From: Geotrypetes seraphini
Lineage: Eukaryota; Chordata; Amphibia; Gymnophiona; Dermophiidae
NCBI RefSeq assembly: GCF_902459505.1
Contig: NC_047084.1
Span: forward strand, 294,632,178-294,696,177
Direction of reading: 5' to 3'
DNA: 64,000 nucleotides
In this document: piece by piece, positions 22,822-34,372 of the stretch
How positions within the stretch are numbered: the stretch's first letter is position 1
Layout: every line of letters starts with the position of its first letter
Notes under the pieces: generated by a model
The model's input: the letters and a program-made list of their open reading frames with translations, nothing else
Told to the model about the DNA's origin: nothing
The model's database searches: none
Position numbers and translations under genes: made by a program

Positions 22822-23224
22822 ATATAAAGGATTTTTATTATTATTATAAATTTATTTATTAATTGTTTTTTTTTTTTTTTTTTAGATTTTTGTCAGAATG
22901 GGGACTGTTAGGAGTTGGTCAGAATGTGTTGAGGTTGTTTGTTCTTGGTCAGAGGGATATAGTAGAATGTTAATTGACAGTTAAGGTTACCTGTTGTGAG
23001 CTAGAGAGGACAGACCGATTCAGATATTATTAAATATTAGAGGATAGATGATAGTGTGTCTGCCTGTTAGAATAGTGTGGTTGGTGTGGTCCGCCTATTA
23101 AGTGTGCTTGTTGGTTAGGTAGGAATAGAGAGTTGAAAGTTGTAAGACCTGGAAGAGGGAAAGATTGAAGAAAGGTTGAAGTTGATTGGTACTTTAGCTA
23201 GTTGTAGGATTTTAGAGACCAGCT

Positions 23225-23590
23225 TCACCTCCCTCTCCATTTTTCTGGTCTGGCATCTCTATCTCCTTTCCTTTCCTTTCCTTTCCTCCCCCCCATCTCC
23301 CCGCCCTAGCATCTCTCTCCTCTCCTTCCCTGCTATCTCTGCCTGTCCCTCCATGGTCTGGTATCTCCTTTCCTTCATGTGCAATACATCTCCCCTCTTC
23401 CTTGCTCCCTCTCTTCCTCCCCCTCTATATGCAGACTTTCTCCCTTCCATCTATGTGCATTTCCCCTCTCCCTGTCCTCCTATCCATATGCAGAATTTCC
23501 CCTTCTCCCCATTTCTCTCTCTCTCTCTTTTTACCCCACCTAGCATCTTCTCCATCTCTCTTCCACCCTCTTCCCGACACCTAATTTTGG
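23225..23590 (+). repeat. Pyrimidine-rich minisatellite-like tract in hAT
   Basis: Almost pure C/T with returning words TCTGGCATCTC, CTTTCC and CCATCTCTCT. It continues the tract at 18190-18380 across the CR1 insertion. The purine-rich interior of the hAT element at 46751-48549 shows related words on the opposite strand. Confidence 0.6.
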
Positions 23591-24315
23591 GAAGCCAGAA
23601 ATCCAAGTGGGTGGGCATAAGAACCCCACCCCATAGGCAATCTAGTCTCTTCCTCTCCCACCTAGGTGATATGGTCTCTCAATTCCTCTGTTGCCATGAC
23701 AACCCTGCTGGTGGTGCCATCAGTTTAATAGTTCTCCAGGATGGAACAGGCTAAGTTTAAAATGAGCGAGGAGCGCAGGTGACCGGAAGCTGCACCTGTG
23801 CTACTGCTAGGTCAGGGGGCAGCAGCAACAGCTGCTAATGACACGCACGCGCTGCCTCCAGCTGGATGGTCTGAGCTGGCGATCTGTGTGCGTGCAGCCA
23901 GGAGAGTGCAAGGCAGCATTGCTGGGATTACTGATTCGGTGGCAACCGTTCTGTTCCAAGTGGTGCTGCTGCTCGGCCAAAGCTGCCTTCTGATGTGAAC
24001 CGCCCAGGCGAAAACAGGAAGCTGCATCAGAGGGGAAGCTATTGGCTGAGCACTGCTTGCAGGAATGGTTGCCGGAACTTGCCACCGCTGCCAGGGGGAC
24101 GTGCTGCTGATTTTTCCCAGGAAGGGAACCCGACACTGCCGATCTTTCCTGGGGGGGGGTTGGGCTGATGCTGCCGTTCTTTCCGAGGAGGGGGGAGCCC
24201 AGCACTGCCGAAAGGAAAAAAAAATCATAGTCCTGTTTGTTTCTTCAGCGGGCCCCCCTGACAACTTCGGGCCCTAGGCATGTGCCTCTTGGGCCTATTC
24301 ATTAATCCGGCCCTG

Positions 24316-24370
24316 CTGCTGGGCATGATGAACCACTGGTCTGACCCAGCAATGGCAATTCTTATGTTTT
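24316..24370 (+). mobile_element. CR1 LINE 3' fragment, second part
   Basis: CTGCTGGGCATGATGAACC then CACTGGTCTGACCCAGCAATG and TTCTTATG, the CR1 3' end. It continues the piece that stops at 17180. Confidence 0.8.
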
Positions 24371-24860
24371 AAAATTACAAGGACTGGCTGATGATGTCAA
24401 CTTGGATAACACAACGCAGCCATTAATCACAGCTTTGACAAAAGGAATTGCTTCGAGATTTGGTCCAGTATTTGAAGAGTCAGAGCTAGTGGCATAGTTC
24501 CACTTTCATTTGCACAGAAGAGTTACAGTCAGTCTTCAAGGAAAAGACTGCTACTGGAGGGGAAGATTTCTTTGATTTTTTTTTTTTTTTGTCCATTGCA
24601 AAGAACAACCTTCCAGCAGCCGGATCTGGAACAAAGGAAGAGGTTGAATGTTACCTGGAATGTTCAGACACTTTCACAGACAGCTTACTTGTTGCATTTC
24701 CAAAAGTGGCAAAACCTTTTATCAAGTTCAATGCTGTGTTTCCCAACAGTGCAACTGCAGAATGGTTATTTAGTTGCTCAGGACTAATTGTAGTACCACA
24801 ATGATGCTCCCTAAGTGATAACTTTGAGAAACTGTTTCTTCTGCAATATAAACTGGAGTA
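24371..24860 (+). pseudogene. hAT transposase relic, downstream part
   Basis: KLQGLADDVNLDNTTQPLIT and ALTKGIASRFGPVFEE are followed, after a gap, by the hAT dimerisation region: FPKVAKPFIKFNAVFPNSAT then EWLFSCSGLI and LSDNFEKLFLLQYKLE. Frames are broken by stops and a T-run. It is the continuation of 16526-16869, so the original transposase gene was cut in two by the CR1 insertion. Confidence 0.75.
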
Positions 24861-25065
24861 ATATATTGAGAATTCAGAGACTTTAAACATAAAGCAGAGT
24901 GATCATAAAGTATGTAGCATGACTTAATTAGTAATTTGCTGAGAATTTATCAACTCGGAGGGGGGGGGATTATCCAAGATATTTTATTAGAGAATATAAT
25001 TAGAAAAACAGTAGATGCTCAACAATTTTAACAACATAGTTAAACTAAGTATATAAAGGGTTCCT

Positions 25066-25215
25066 TTTACGAAGCCGCGTTAGCGGCTTTATCGCATGCA
25101 TATTTTTAGCGCGTGCTAACCCCCGCACTAGCCAAAAAACTACCGCTTGCTCAAGCAAATTAGCGTGTGCTATTACGCGTGTTAAACCGCTAACGCGGCT
25201 TCGTTAAAGGAGCCC
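25066..25215. mobile_element. Foldback MITE (TTTTACGAAG family)
   Basis: CCTTTTACGAAGCCGCGTTAG at the left mirrors CTAACGCGGCTTCGTTAAAG at the right. Interior words GCGTGCTAAC and GTTAAACCGC. Target duplication not clear. Confidence 0.7.
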
Positions 25216-25394
25216 AAAGAGCATAAGAAAGCAAATTGTTACATGAAATACCATACTATAAAAGTTGGAATATTAAACACATTTCTTCCTAAGTGTAATG
25301 GTGGTGCAATTGATTTTATGGCAAATTAAAATGTCATTGTGGTAGTTAAATACTAATTAGTTACTTTTGTAGTAATTGTCTCATGTACTTTTAT

Positions 25395-25770
25395 TTATGT
25401 AATAAAAATTATGAATCACTTAAATCTAAGCGATGTACAAAACATTTACATCCACAATTTCAAGCACAAGCATTATAAAATGCAGTAAACAAATAAGTCT
25501 TCCCCACAAATTTACTCAATACAGAATTCTTTCAATCTAAAACAAATAATAACCACAGAGTTAAAGAAAGGCGTCCACAAATAATTGTGTTTAACATTTT
25601 CTTAAAAGAAATACGATCTTGCAAGAAAAATGTAGTCATCCAGATAGCTGAACTACTTCTTTTTTTTAGTAAAGTAATAACAGCTAGAGTTAAATTACTT
25701 TTTAAGTAGTTGGTGCCCAGCTCTGGACCCTGGATGCCATTGATAGTAGCATTCAAACTGGTGAGTCTAG
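25395..25770 (-). mobile_element. L2-like LINE 3' end
   Basis: The minus strand encodes INGIQGPELGTNYLK, SSSAIWMTTF and ISFKKMLNTIICG, related to the ORF end at 17923-18141. The 3' tail has TTATTTATGTAATAAAAATT. Confidence 0.5.
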
Positions 25771-26055
25771 TAAGGCTTGCTAACTGGGGGAGAAAGGGAC
25801 TCTCCTCCCCTGCTAAGCTCTCTCAGATCTATCTCCAGAAGAGCAAAACATATGGCAGAAGAGGGATGGGAAAATGGCAAATCATCCCTCGGGACTGAGG
25901 TGCAAGGCTGTGCCAGGGAGAGAATTAGACAGAAGGTAAGTGGAATCCTAACAGAGTATGGCCCAAAGAATGGACACATGCATTGGGTGAGGGGTGGTCA
26001 ATAGGCCCAGGTAGTGGCAGGGCCAACACATATTGGTAAAGAGTATGAACTAGGG

Positions 26056-26230
26056 CAGCAGTGGGCAACTCCAATCCTCAAGGGCCGGAATCCAGTCATG
26101 TTTTCAGGATTTCCCCAATGAATATGCATGAGATCTATTTGCATACACTGCTTTCAATGCATATTCATTGGGGAAATCCAGAAAACCCGACTGGATTCCG
26201 GCCCTCGAGGACCGGAGTTGCCTACCCCTG
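26056..26230. mobile_element. Palindromic hAT MITE (CAG.AGTGGGCAACTCC type)
   Basis: Starts CAGCAGTGGGCAACTCC, ends GGAGTTGCCTACCCCTG. Perfect 8 bp duplication AACTAGGG (26048-26055, 26231-26238). The core carries ATGAATATGCATGAGATC and ATTTGCAT. Confidence 0.88.
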
Positions 26231-26875
26231 AACTAGGGGGTGCCTATGAGCTCTCCCCAAGGTACGACAGTGGGGATGTATTCAACAGTCCAAAACAAGA
26301 GAATAAGTGGGGAAGGGACTGTACCCATCAGCCGTGATATGTTCAAACATATGATTATATGTAATAAACTTCTTCTCATGTTTTGGTCTAATTGACGTGG
26401 GGGTTGTGTGGAATGTTTTTAACAGTGCCATACCTGGGGAATCACATGGCTTGGTGTCTGCCTTATTTTAATGAATCACAGTACCACCTGAGCCATGACG
26501 GGCTTAGAGTTACTATACATTTGTGAAAACCTGGACATGGGCGTTCTTTTTTTATAAATGGGGGCGTCTGTCCTGGTTTAGCCTGCTCTCCTGACTCTCC
26601 CACCTACCTCTTCCCCGACCGCTACACTGAATCCTTGGGCAGCCGGCAGCTGGTGGGAGGCAGGGGAAGGGCATGGTGGGGGAGTGGTGGTGGGGGTGTC
26701 ATGGTCAGGTGGGGGTGGGGCCACCCCTGACCCCAGACACCACCACCACCCCTGACACCCCCACCACAGTTGTGTGAGTGAGGCCATGTGTCTTCTTTTT
26801 TTGGTGGTGAGCAAATATGGTCTTGCTTAAGGAGGTTGCTGCAAGGGTCTCTGGACAATATCAGAGTCTGGTACC

Positions 26876-27248
26876 CAGTGACATGGTGAGGGGGCTGGGA
26901 AAATGGGACTGCCCTAGGCACTGTCTTTGCGGGGGCGCCAGTGCCTCTCCCATACTTCCTTAAATGTTCACCGGCATGAGTAGCATCTTCCACCTGCTGA
27001 TTAAGCTGGCTTCAGTTCACTTCTGACCTCACTTCCGGGTTGTGGGATCAGGATGTGACATCAGAAGGAAGCCAAGGCCAGCGCGAGAAGCCGGTGGAAG
27101 ATTCTGCTTGTGCCGGCAAACATTTCAAGAGGTACACAGGGGCAGGAGTGCAGAGCATGGCAGTGAAGAGTAGGGGATGCACAGCACAGTGATGCTGGGT
27201 GCCAGCCCTCCCCCCCCCCATGTGCCAAGCTCCCTCTCTATGCCACTA
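26876..27248. mobile_element. hAT MITE (CAGTGGCATA type)
   Basis: Starts CAGTGACATGGTGAGGG and ends CCCTCTCTATGCCACTA. Perfect 8 bp duplication CTGGTACC (26868-26875, 27249-27256). 373 bp, non-coding. Confidence 0.85.
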
Positions 27249-27977
27249 CTGGTACCTATTCTTCAGATTAAAACAGGTATGCACAGCCTGCTCAATAACA
27301 TGCTACATGGGCAATTGAGATAGTATTTGGACTTGTGGCATGTGCACAGCTGCAGTTTAATTTAGGCCTGAAGGGGCAAGTAGGGGCAGTGCTCCATCAC
27401 CTATAGTGGAGGGCCTGAGCCAATAATGCACAGATACTTTTGGTACAACAGGTAGGCTCCAATCTAGACCAGAAGCACCAGAAGGGGAGGTGCAGCGTCT
27501 GGGGTTATGTGGCCAGTAGCTTATCTGACTAGATTCCCTAGTAGGTTACCTAGTGTGATCAAGGGGGCAAGACCTAAACGATATGGTCTCATTGGGTCCT
27601 TGGTGAGCTCAAAGAAGAAGCTTTACTTTCAGTGGTTTCCAATTTGGGTACACATATGTTTTATGGAATGTTGAACAATTAAATCTGCAAAAAATCTTCT
27701 TGGGTTGATCTGTTCTTATTCTTTTTTTTTTTTTTTTTTAATTCTTTATTCATTTTCAAATTTACAATAAGTGTAACAATATATCCAAACAAATTAACAA
27801 TAAATATAACACTTAATAATCATCAATGGTACAAATGACATGCTCTTATCTCCCACCCTTCCCACCCTCTGTTATCATATAATCAATATCTTATACAATA
27901 TGTAACAATGAATTTACCCTCCCCTCCCCCCTCATAATTGAACTTGTAAATTTAAGGGGGAAAAAAAAAAGAAAATG

Positions 27978-30900
27978 TCATCTAATCAGTACAATACTTT
28001 GTAAATGGCTCCCACACATCTTGAAATTTCCTGAAAAAACCTGCTGTATTGCAATAAATCTCTCCATTTTATAAACATAACATAAGGAATTCCACCAGAA
28101 ATTATAATTTAATCTACTCCGATTTTTCCAATTATACGTAATTTGTTGAATGGCAACACCAGTCATTATAAGTAATAATTTGTTATTATTTGTAGAAATC
28201 TGACTTTTTGCTCTCATTGCCATACCAAATAGCACAGTATCATATGATAATGCCACTGGGTTATCTAATAAACAATTAATTTGGTCCCAAATTGATTTCC
28301 AGAAATTCATAATAAATGGACAATAGAATAATAAATGACCTAAAGTCCCTGCTTCAAGATGACAGTGCCAACATTTATTAGACTTAGAGCTATCCAATTT
28401 TTGTAACCGAACAGGGGTCCATAATGCTCTATGTAACAGAAAAAACCAAGTTTATCTCATAGATGCCAACACTGTACATCTCATCCTCCAAGTCCAAATT
28501 CATGGCCATTGAGATGCAGTAATTTGGTGCTTAATCTCAATACTCCAAATATCTCTCAGCCCAGTATTTGGTTTCTTTTTAATAAATCCAGTCAGCAATT
28601 TATACCACTGGGCGGCCTGGTGTCACAAGAAGTCCGCCTGAAAACATAAGAACTCCATACTAAATAGATTATTAAGGTTTTTCCAGTCAGGGAACCCCGC
28701 CTGAATGGCCTGCTTCAGTTGCAACACACCTTCTAATTATTATATCCTCATTAACCTATATTGTCAGAACTTCTTTAGCATAAGTAATCTTCTAAGTCTT
28801 CTGGTATACTATAGTTGTCTGGTATATTGTGATAATTATTTCCTTTCATATTTCATTTTCTCTATCTTCCATTATGTCTCTGTTCATATATTATTCTATT
28901 CTCGGGATATGGCCTCAGCGGCTACTTCTGTACAGAATAAATCTGTTGAAAGTACAGAATTTCAATGTAGCTAGCCTCCTCATTGGCCTAATCTCCCTGC
29001 CTCCTATTCAGATCTATTTCTTTATCATTTTATAAATACTTTAAATATTTTAAATAACTTAATAAATAGTTTAATGTATAACTTAGCTTAAAGTGCTTGA
29101 GATATTAAAACGGGACTCCGACATGGAGCAACGTTTCACTAGGCTGTTTCAAGGAGATGCCCATCAGTCAGACTCGCTGCCAGCCTTCTGTAATAACGAT
29201 TTTTCATTTATTTGTATTGTTTCTTCCATTGTATTTTTAATCCAAATGCCTAAATACTTTATTCCATCCTCCATAGAAAGGGAAATGAATCAAACAAACC
29301 TTTTGTACAATGGACATTGAGTGGAAAAATTTCTGATTTACTCCAATTTATCTTGTAACCTAAAATTTTTCCAAATTTCTCAATCATTTCAAGTAAGCAA
29401 GGAATGGTTGCCTCAGGATTTCTCAAATATAGCAATATATCATCTGCGTAGGCCGAGACCTTATATTCCCAATCTCTACAAGGAATACCCTGAATCTCAT
29501 CTGCTTGCTGAATAGCTAATAACAAGGGTTCCAATACAATATCAAAAAGTAGAGGAGATAAGAGACAGCCTTGTCTAACCCCCCTCTGCAACCTAAAGCC
29601 ATCTGAAAAATTATTATTAATATATAATTTAGCAACAGGGGAGCTATACAATGTTTTAACCATTTGTATAAATCCTGAACCAATACCAAACCATTCCAAC
29701 ACTTGATACATGAAGGTCCATTCAACACGATCAAAGGCCTTCTCTGCATCAAGGGACACAGAAAAAGCCGGATCATTTAAGGCTTTTGATAAATTCAACA
29801 TATGCAAGGCAAGCCTAGTGTTGTTAGAAGAATGTCTTTGAGCAACGAATCCAGTTTGGTGCATTCCAATAATAAAAGGGAGAGCTTTAGCCAAATGTAT
29901 AGCCAAAGTTTTAGCTAAAAGTTTTCCATCAACATTAATTAAACAAATAGGCCTGTAGTTTAAAACCAGAGTGGGGTCTTTATTTGGCTTTGGCAAGACT
30001 ATAGTTAATGATTCCGCCATGGTACCTGTAATACAACCATTAGTTAGTTGATTCTGATATAAATTTAATAAATATGGTAATAGGGTAATTTGGAATGATT
30101 TATAGAACTCTACTATAAAACCATCTCCACCTGGAGCGGATCCAACTCTAAGGGACTTCAATGCTGCTTGCAATTCCTTAATTGATATTGGCTATTCTAA
30201 ACTTTCTTTTATATGCTCAGGAATTTTTGGTCCCTTAATTAAATTAAAAAATTCCAATCCATCTTTTTCTTTATCTAAATAAGGCTCAGAAGAATACAGA
30301 TCTTTATAAAATTGTTTTAAAATAGAATCAATTTGTGTAAAAGCATTTCCTTTTTCATCTTTTATCGCCACTACATTTGTTTTTCGTTTTTAAATAATTT
30401 GCCAGTAATCTTATTTGAATTTGCATAATACAATGCCTGTTGAGAAAATAAATCTTTCCTTATCATTTTAGAAGAAATCTCATTATATTTCCCTTTAGCT
30501 TTCAAAAGATCCTGTAAAATAGAATATTCCCATTTATCCATTAATTTTGATTACAATATCTTAATTTCTTGTTCTAACCTGGAAAATTGATTTTTAATTT
30601 GTTTTTTAATATACGCCGAAAAAGAAATAATTTGGCCTCTTATGGGTGCCTTAAAAGCATCCCATAATGTCTCCACTGAAATTTCATCCGCATTATTTAT
30701 TTGAAAATAATCATTTATTTTTAACTGAATTTTCTCAATAAAATTTGGTTCTACAAGCAAAGCATTATCAAATCTCAACACAGATCTTCTATCCTCCTGG
30801 TCATTCATTTTAATTTTAATCCACACCCCATCATGATCAGATAAAATAATTGGATCAATGGAGGCTTGTGATACATGCTGAACTAATGCATTTGAAACAA

Positions 30901-31489
30901 ATATATAATCTATTCTTGAAAATGATTTGTGGACATGGGAGCAAAACAAAAATTCCCGGTCATTAAAATGAAATATTCGCCATATATCTTTTAAATCACA
31001 ATTTTGAACCAAATTATCTAACCCTAATGATTTCATAATTCTGCTAGGTTTTTTGTCCATTAAAGGATCTATAACAGCATTAAAATCCCCTGCCACAACT
31101 AAATTAGAAGCAGCCAGTTGTTTTGAAAAATAATTGATTTGAAAAATTCAATTTGGTTCGAATTAGGTGCATAGCGCCATGGTAGTATTTCCCAGATTCA
31201 TGTCTACATGTATCCACCTTCCTAAGGGATCAGCAGCAATTAATTTGAACGTAGCATTACATCTCTTATTCACCAGTATTGCAACACCTGCTTTTTTCTT
31301 TACAGCTGGGGCATAAAAGCAATGTTTCACCCAGTTTCCTTTAAGCTTTTGAGACTCTAAATATGATAAGTGAGTCTCCTGGATGTAACATAAATCAATA
31401 TTCTGTTGTTTTAAGAATAAAAGTACTTCCTTTCTTTTTATTGGATGGTTGAGGCCATTTACATTTAGTGAAAATAATTTAAGTTCCAT
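27978..31489 (-). pseudogene. L1 ORF2 (endonuclease and reverse transcriptase), disrupted
   Basis: Starts MELKLFSLNVNGLNHPIKRK. The endonuclease shows NVNGLNHP, CYIQETHLS, AGDFNAV (31096-31080) and LSDHDGVWI, with a frame change near 31160. The reverse transcriptase is open from 30173 to 29259: NYRPICLINVDGKLLAK, SLDAEKAFDRVEW, GVRQGCLLSP and the catalytic AYADD. The C-terminal Cys-rich knuckle is CWHCHLEAGTLGHLLFYCP at about 28367-28311. At least three further frame changes separate these blocks. The sequence is of the non-mammalian vertebrate L1 type. Confidence 0.85.
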
Positions 31490-32789
31490 CAAAATATTTA
31501 TTTCCAGCACATTTGAACTTCAACAAATACATTAATTTATTATACTTTACATACAGATAATTCATTCCCTTCAATTTACTATATAAAACATTATTCCCCT
31601 CACTTAATTCCTTAAATAGTAAATTTCTATGATACCAAAAACCCTTGTCCCTTGGTTTGTCTGTAGAAAGCTCTCTTTGAAATACAATTTCTGCACTTAG
31701 GAATTTTTTCAATTGAAATTCTCGCTGAAGCAATCTAAATCTGCTAGCAGTTATTTAAATCAATTTCTGCTCCCCAATCACAAACAAAATGGCATCAATT
31801 ACTCTCTCCAAAAGGTTAAAAGTCATGTTTAGAGTTGGCAATCAGTCGCTATGACACACACACACAAAAAAAAAAACCACCCCAGAGTCTCCGGATCCAA
31901 TCTGAGCCTCAAGTCGTGACCAGCTGTAACTTTGCCGCTGCTCCGTAACCAGGCAATCGCAGAGCCAGCTGATGTAAGCCAGGTTGAGGGCGAGACACTG
32001 GGGGTGCAAATTTCACCGGGCTTTACTCTATAAATACCTCAGTGCACTATAGTGCATTATCTCCAGAGCCAGAGCCTGGGAAAGAAACTGCTCACCTCAC
32101 CCCTTTTAGTCTCCGAAGTCCCGAAGCAGTGAAACAGGAAGTCAGCTGAACAATTCGCAGTCGCAAAGTCGTAAAGTATTTCAGGACCAAAGCCTGTAGT
32201 TCTCCTGCACCCCAGTGCCACAGCCAAACCTCCGCTTCAGAGAGCAAAGGGAGGAGGCGAGCCGCTCTAATCTCCATAGGGGGGAGATTAACTACAAAAC
32301 AGCAGCGGCTCACCTACAACTCAACCTCTGACCTTTCACAAAGATCCATATCCTTAACCCTCAATGGAAATCCCATACTTTCCACACCCCAGAGAAACTC
32401 CTCGGTTGTCCACTCGAATGAATTTCCTCAAGGCCTTAATCAATGTTCCATGTTCCTCCCATTGTCCTCCACATTCTCTCCTTCGTCAGGTAAATATGAA
32501 TATATGAATATTTAATTACTTATTTGTTTACCATTCTGTAGTAGAACTCTTTCCAATATTAATTTGAATCTGTACTAAATGTTCCATTACAGTTAATGAG
32601 TTATTCGTAGCAGCCATAATAATGCCCATTGATGTGAATACAAAAATATATATATATATATATATTAACTTTCTTCAATTTCTTTTAGAAAACTTTTATC
32701 TATTCAATTAAAATCAATGAGAATAAATTTCAAACCCTTCTTTTTATCTTGACATTGTTTCAATTCCATTAGATATATTAAATTTTAAT

Positions 32790-33595
32790 TCATAGCTATT
32801 TCTTGGGATGAAAGAAATTCCTTAAGTTTTTCTGGATCACTATCTTATGAATTTTTCCTTTGTAAGTAATTTTCATTAATGCAGGATAATATAAACCATA
32901 TTGAGCTCCTATTTCTTTCAAAGGTTGTCTAAGTTGTAAAAAATTTTTCCTGACCTGAACAGTCTCTTTTGCAAAGTCTGGAAGAAAGATCAGATTAGAG
33001 TCTTTGTATGTTATATTTTTTTTGCCTCTTTTGCAGCTTTTAAAATATCTAGTACTTGAGAGAATCTTAGCATTCTCAATATTACAGTTCTTGATTTTTC
33101 TTGATGTTGAGCATTTTTCTTTCCAATTCTGTGTGCTCTCTTTATTTCCAATGAACTTTTCATTTTTATTGGAAGAATTTTTGGTATTATCTCCTCTAAA
33201 AAAGAGATCATGTTTTTCCCCTCAGCACCTTCCCTTAATCCAATTAATCTTATATTCTGATTTCTAGATCTGTTTTCCATGTCAATCAATTTCTTATTCA
33301 TTTCCAACAGAATACTATGATCTTCCTTGTAATTTTGTTGTATATTTTCAATTTTTCCCATTTTATCTTCCAATTTGTCCATTCTATTATTTAAAATATC
33401 AAGCTTACTGTTCATAATATTCATTTCCATTAGGTTTAAATTAATATTCCTTAATTCTTCCATTACCTCAATTATATCCAGAGCATCCATAGGTAATGGG
33501 GCCCCACTGGCTGTTTATGGATCCTCCTTAAATCTCTTAGACTTTCCTGTTGATTTAGCAGGAGTTTCTTGTGGGTTTAGTTTAGTTGATGCCAT
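32790..33595 (-). pseudogene. L1 ORF1 (RNA-binding chaperone), disrupted
   Basis: Starts MASTKLNPQETPAKSTGK; an in-frame TAA follows at codon 26. A long coiled coil comes next (MDALDIIEVMEELRNINLN to about ILLEMNKKLIDMENRSRNQN), then the RRM with NIRLIGLREGAEGKN, IKRAHRIG and VILRML, and after a frame change the C-terminal domain with LIFLPDFAKETVQVRKNF and LKEIGAQYGLYYPALMKI. This is the vertebrate L1 ORF1p order: trimerising coiled coil, RRM, CTD. It would bind L1 RNA in the cytoplasmic ribonucleoprotein. Confidence 0.82.
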
Positions 33596-33989
33596 TCTCT
33601 TCAATTTAAAATGAATCTGGAGAAAATTTATTACTTTAAAACTAACAAATTATGCTCACAGGAGGGAGCTCAACTGTTAGCCTGCCATCTGCTAAGTCTC
33701 CAAGTTCCGGAATCAATCTGTTCTTATTCTATGGAAACTGGGATGAAGCAAAGGGGCTGAAGCATTGGGGGAAAAGTCACAGGACCTATGTTATTAGAGT
33801 TGTGAACAAAACAGAATCAACCATCCTATCTGAGCAAAGCTCTTCTGAGATTTCTATGCTGTCTACGATAATGAGAAAAAAGGTTAAGCCTAAACTCATT
33901 GCTGCCCTGATGGAGTTAGAGGAAAACAGTAGGACCTAATCAAAGGAAATTTCCTGGCAGCCATGAATAAAAATGTTATGTTAATCAGG

Positions 33990-34150
33990 TTTTCTGTTCC
34001 ACCTTTACCTACTCAATTCAAGGTTGGATACTTTGGAAATTAGGCATGTTCTCTTCTCATCTTTTGTACTCATGACCTTTTGTGAACCGCATAGAACTTA
34101 GCTGTAATTACAGTATAAAAGTGAGTTTTATGTTATGCTATTACATTACA
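33990..34150 (+). mobile_element. LINE-like 3' tail
   Basis: TTTTGTGAACCGCATAGAAC and CAGTATAAAAGTGAG resemble plus-strand L2-like tails (GTGAACCGC...GCGGTATAAAA). Weak. Confidence 0.35.
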
Positions 34151-34254
34151 AGATGTTACAGCAGACAGTATTGGCATTCCCACTTTGGACTCTGCCCCAT
34201 AAATGGCAACCAGTGGGGCTGGTGATGAGAACGCAAGGGTGGAGGAAGATCAAC

Positions 34255-34372
34255 GAGGTAACATATTGAGAATTCTGAGACTGTAAGCTCTATTGAGCAG
34301 GGATGGTCTCTTACATTTAATGTACAGCGCTGCATAATGTACAGTACTATAGAAATGATAAACAGCAGTTCT
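34255..34372 (+). mobile_element. L2-like 3' tail
   Basis: CTGTAAGCTCTATTGAGCAG then ATGTACAGCGCTGCATAATG and ATAGAAATGATAA, the reverse complement of the tail of the L2 copy at 43640. Confidence 0.55.

Larger units (their letters stand above)
18382..23222 (-). mobile_element. Near-intact CR1 LINE, 4.8 kb
   Basis: Minus strand, in order: about 400 bp 5' UTR, ORF1 with an esterase domain (22821-21688), ORF2 with endonuclease and reverse transcriptase (21835-18457), a 3' UTR and a tail of TTTCTATG octamers, the CR1 hallmark. ORF1 is open; ORF2 carries one single-base frameshift in an A-run near 20335 and one in-frame TGA near 19296. This makes it the youngest-looking LINE in the window. It is inserted in the pyrimidine-rich interior of the hAT element 17181-24315. 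The 5' boundary (about 23222) is approximate. Confidence 0.9.
17181..24315. mobile_element. hAT DNA transposon, 7.1 kb including inner insertions
   Basis: Begins CAGGACAGGATTAAT and ends ATTAATCCGGCCCTG, imperfect inverted ends. A perfect 8 bp duplication CTGCTGGG flanks it (17173-17180, 24316-24323), and the interrupted CR1 reads straight across when it is removed. Own DNA is about 2.3 kb and has no transposase, so it is non-autonomous. Contents: an L2-like tail, a pyrimidine-rich minisatellite-like tract, and a full CR1. Confidence 0.85.
27723..33715 (-). mobile_element. Full-length L1 LINE, 6.0 kb
   Basis: Minus strand. A 15 bp duplication ATCTGTTCTTATTCT flanks it (27708-27722, 33716-33730), and the 3' end is a T-run on the plus strand (poly-A on the element strand). 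Order: short 5' UTR (about 120 bp), ORF1, an unusually long spacer (about 1.3 kb) and ORF2. Several stops and frameshifts are present, so it is inactive, but no piece is missing. Confidence 0.88.

Noticed and set aside
23176-23754. 192-codon Ser/Pro/Leu-rich frame
   Set aside because: Product of the pyrimidine-rich repeat tract within the hAT element, not a gene.
26500-26600. Possible further copy of the GGGTTACCAG mariner-type MITE
   Set aside because: TTAGAGTTACTATACATTTG and GTCTGTCCTGG resemble it, but no second end could be found.
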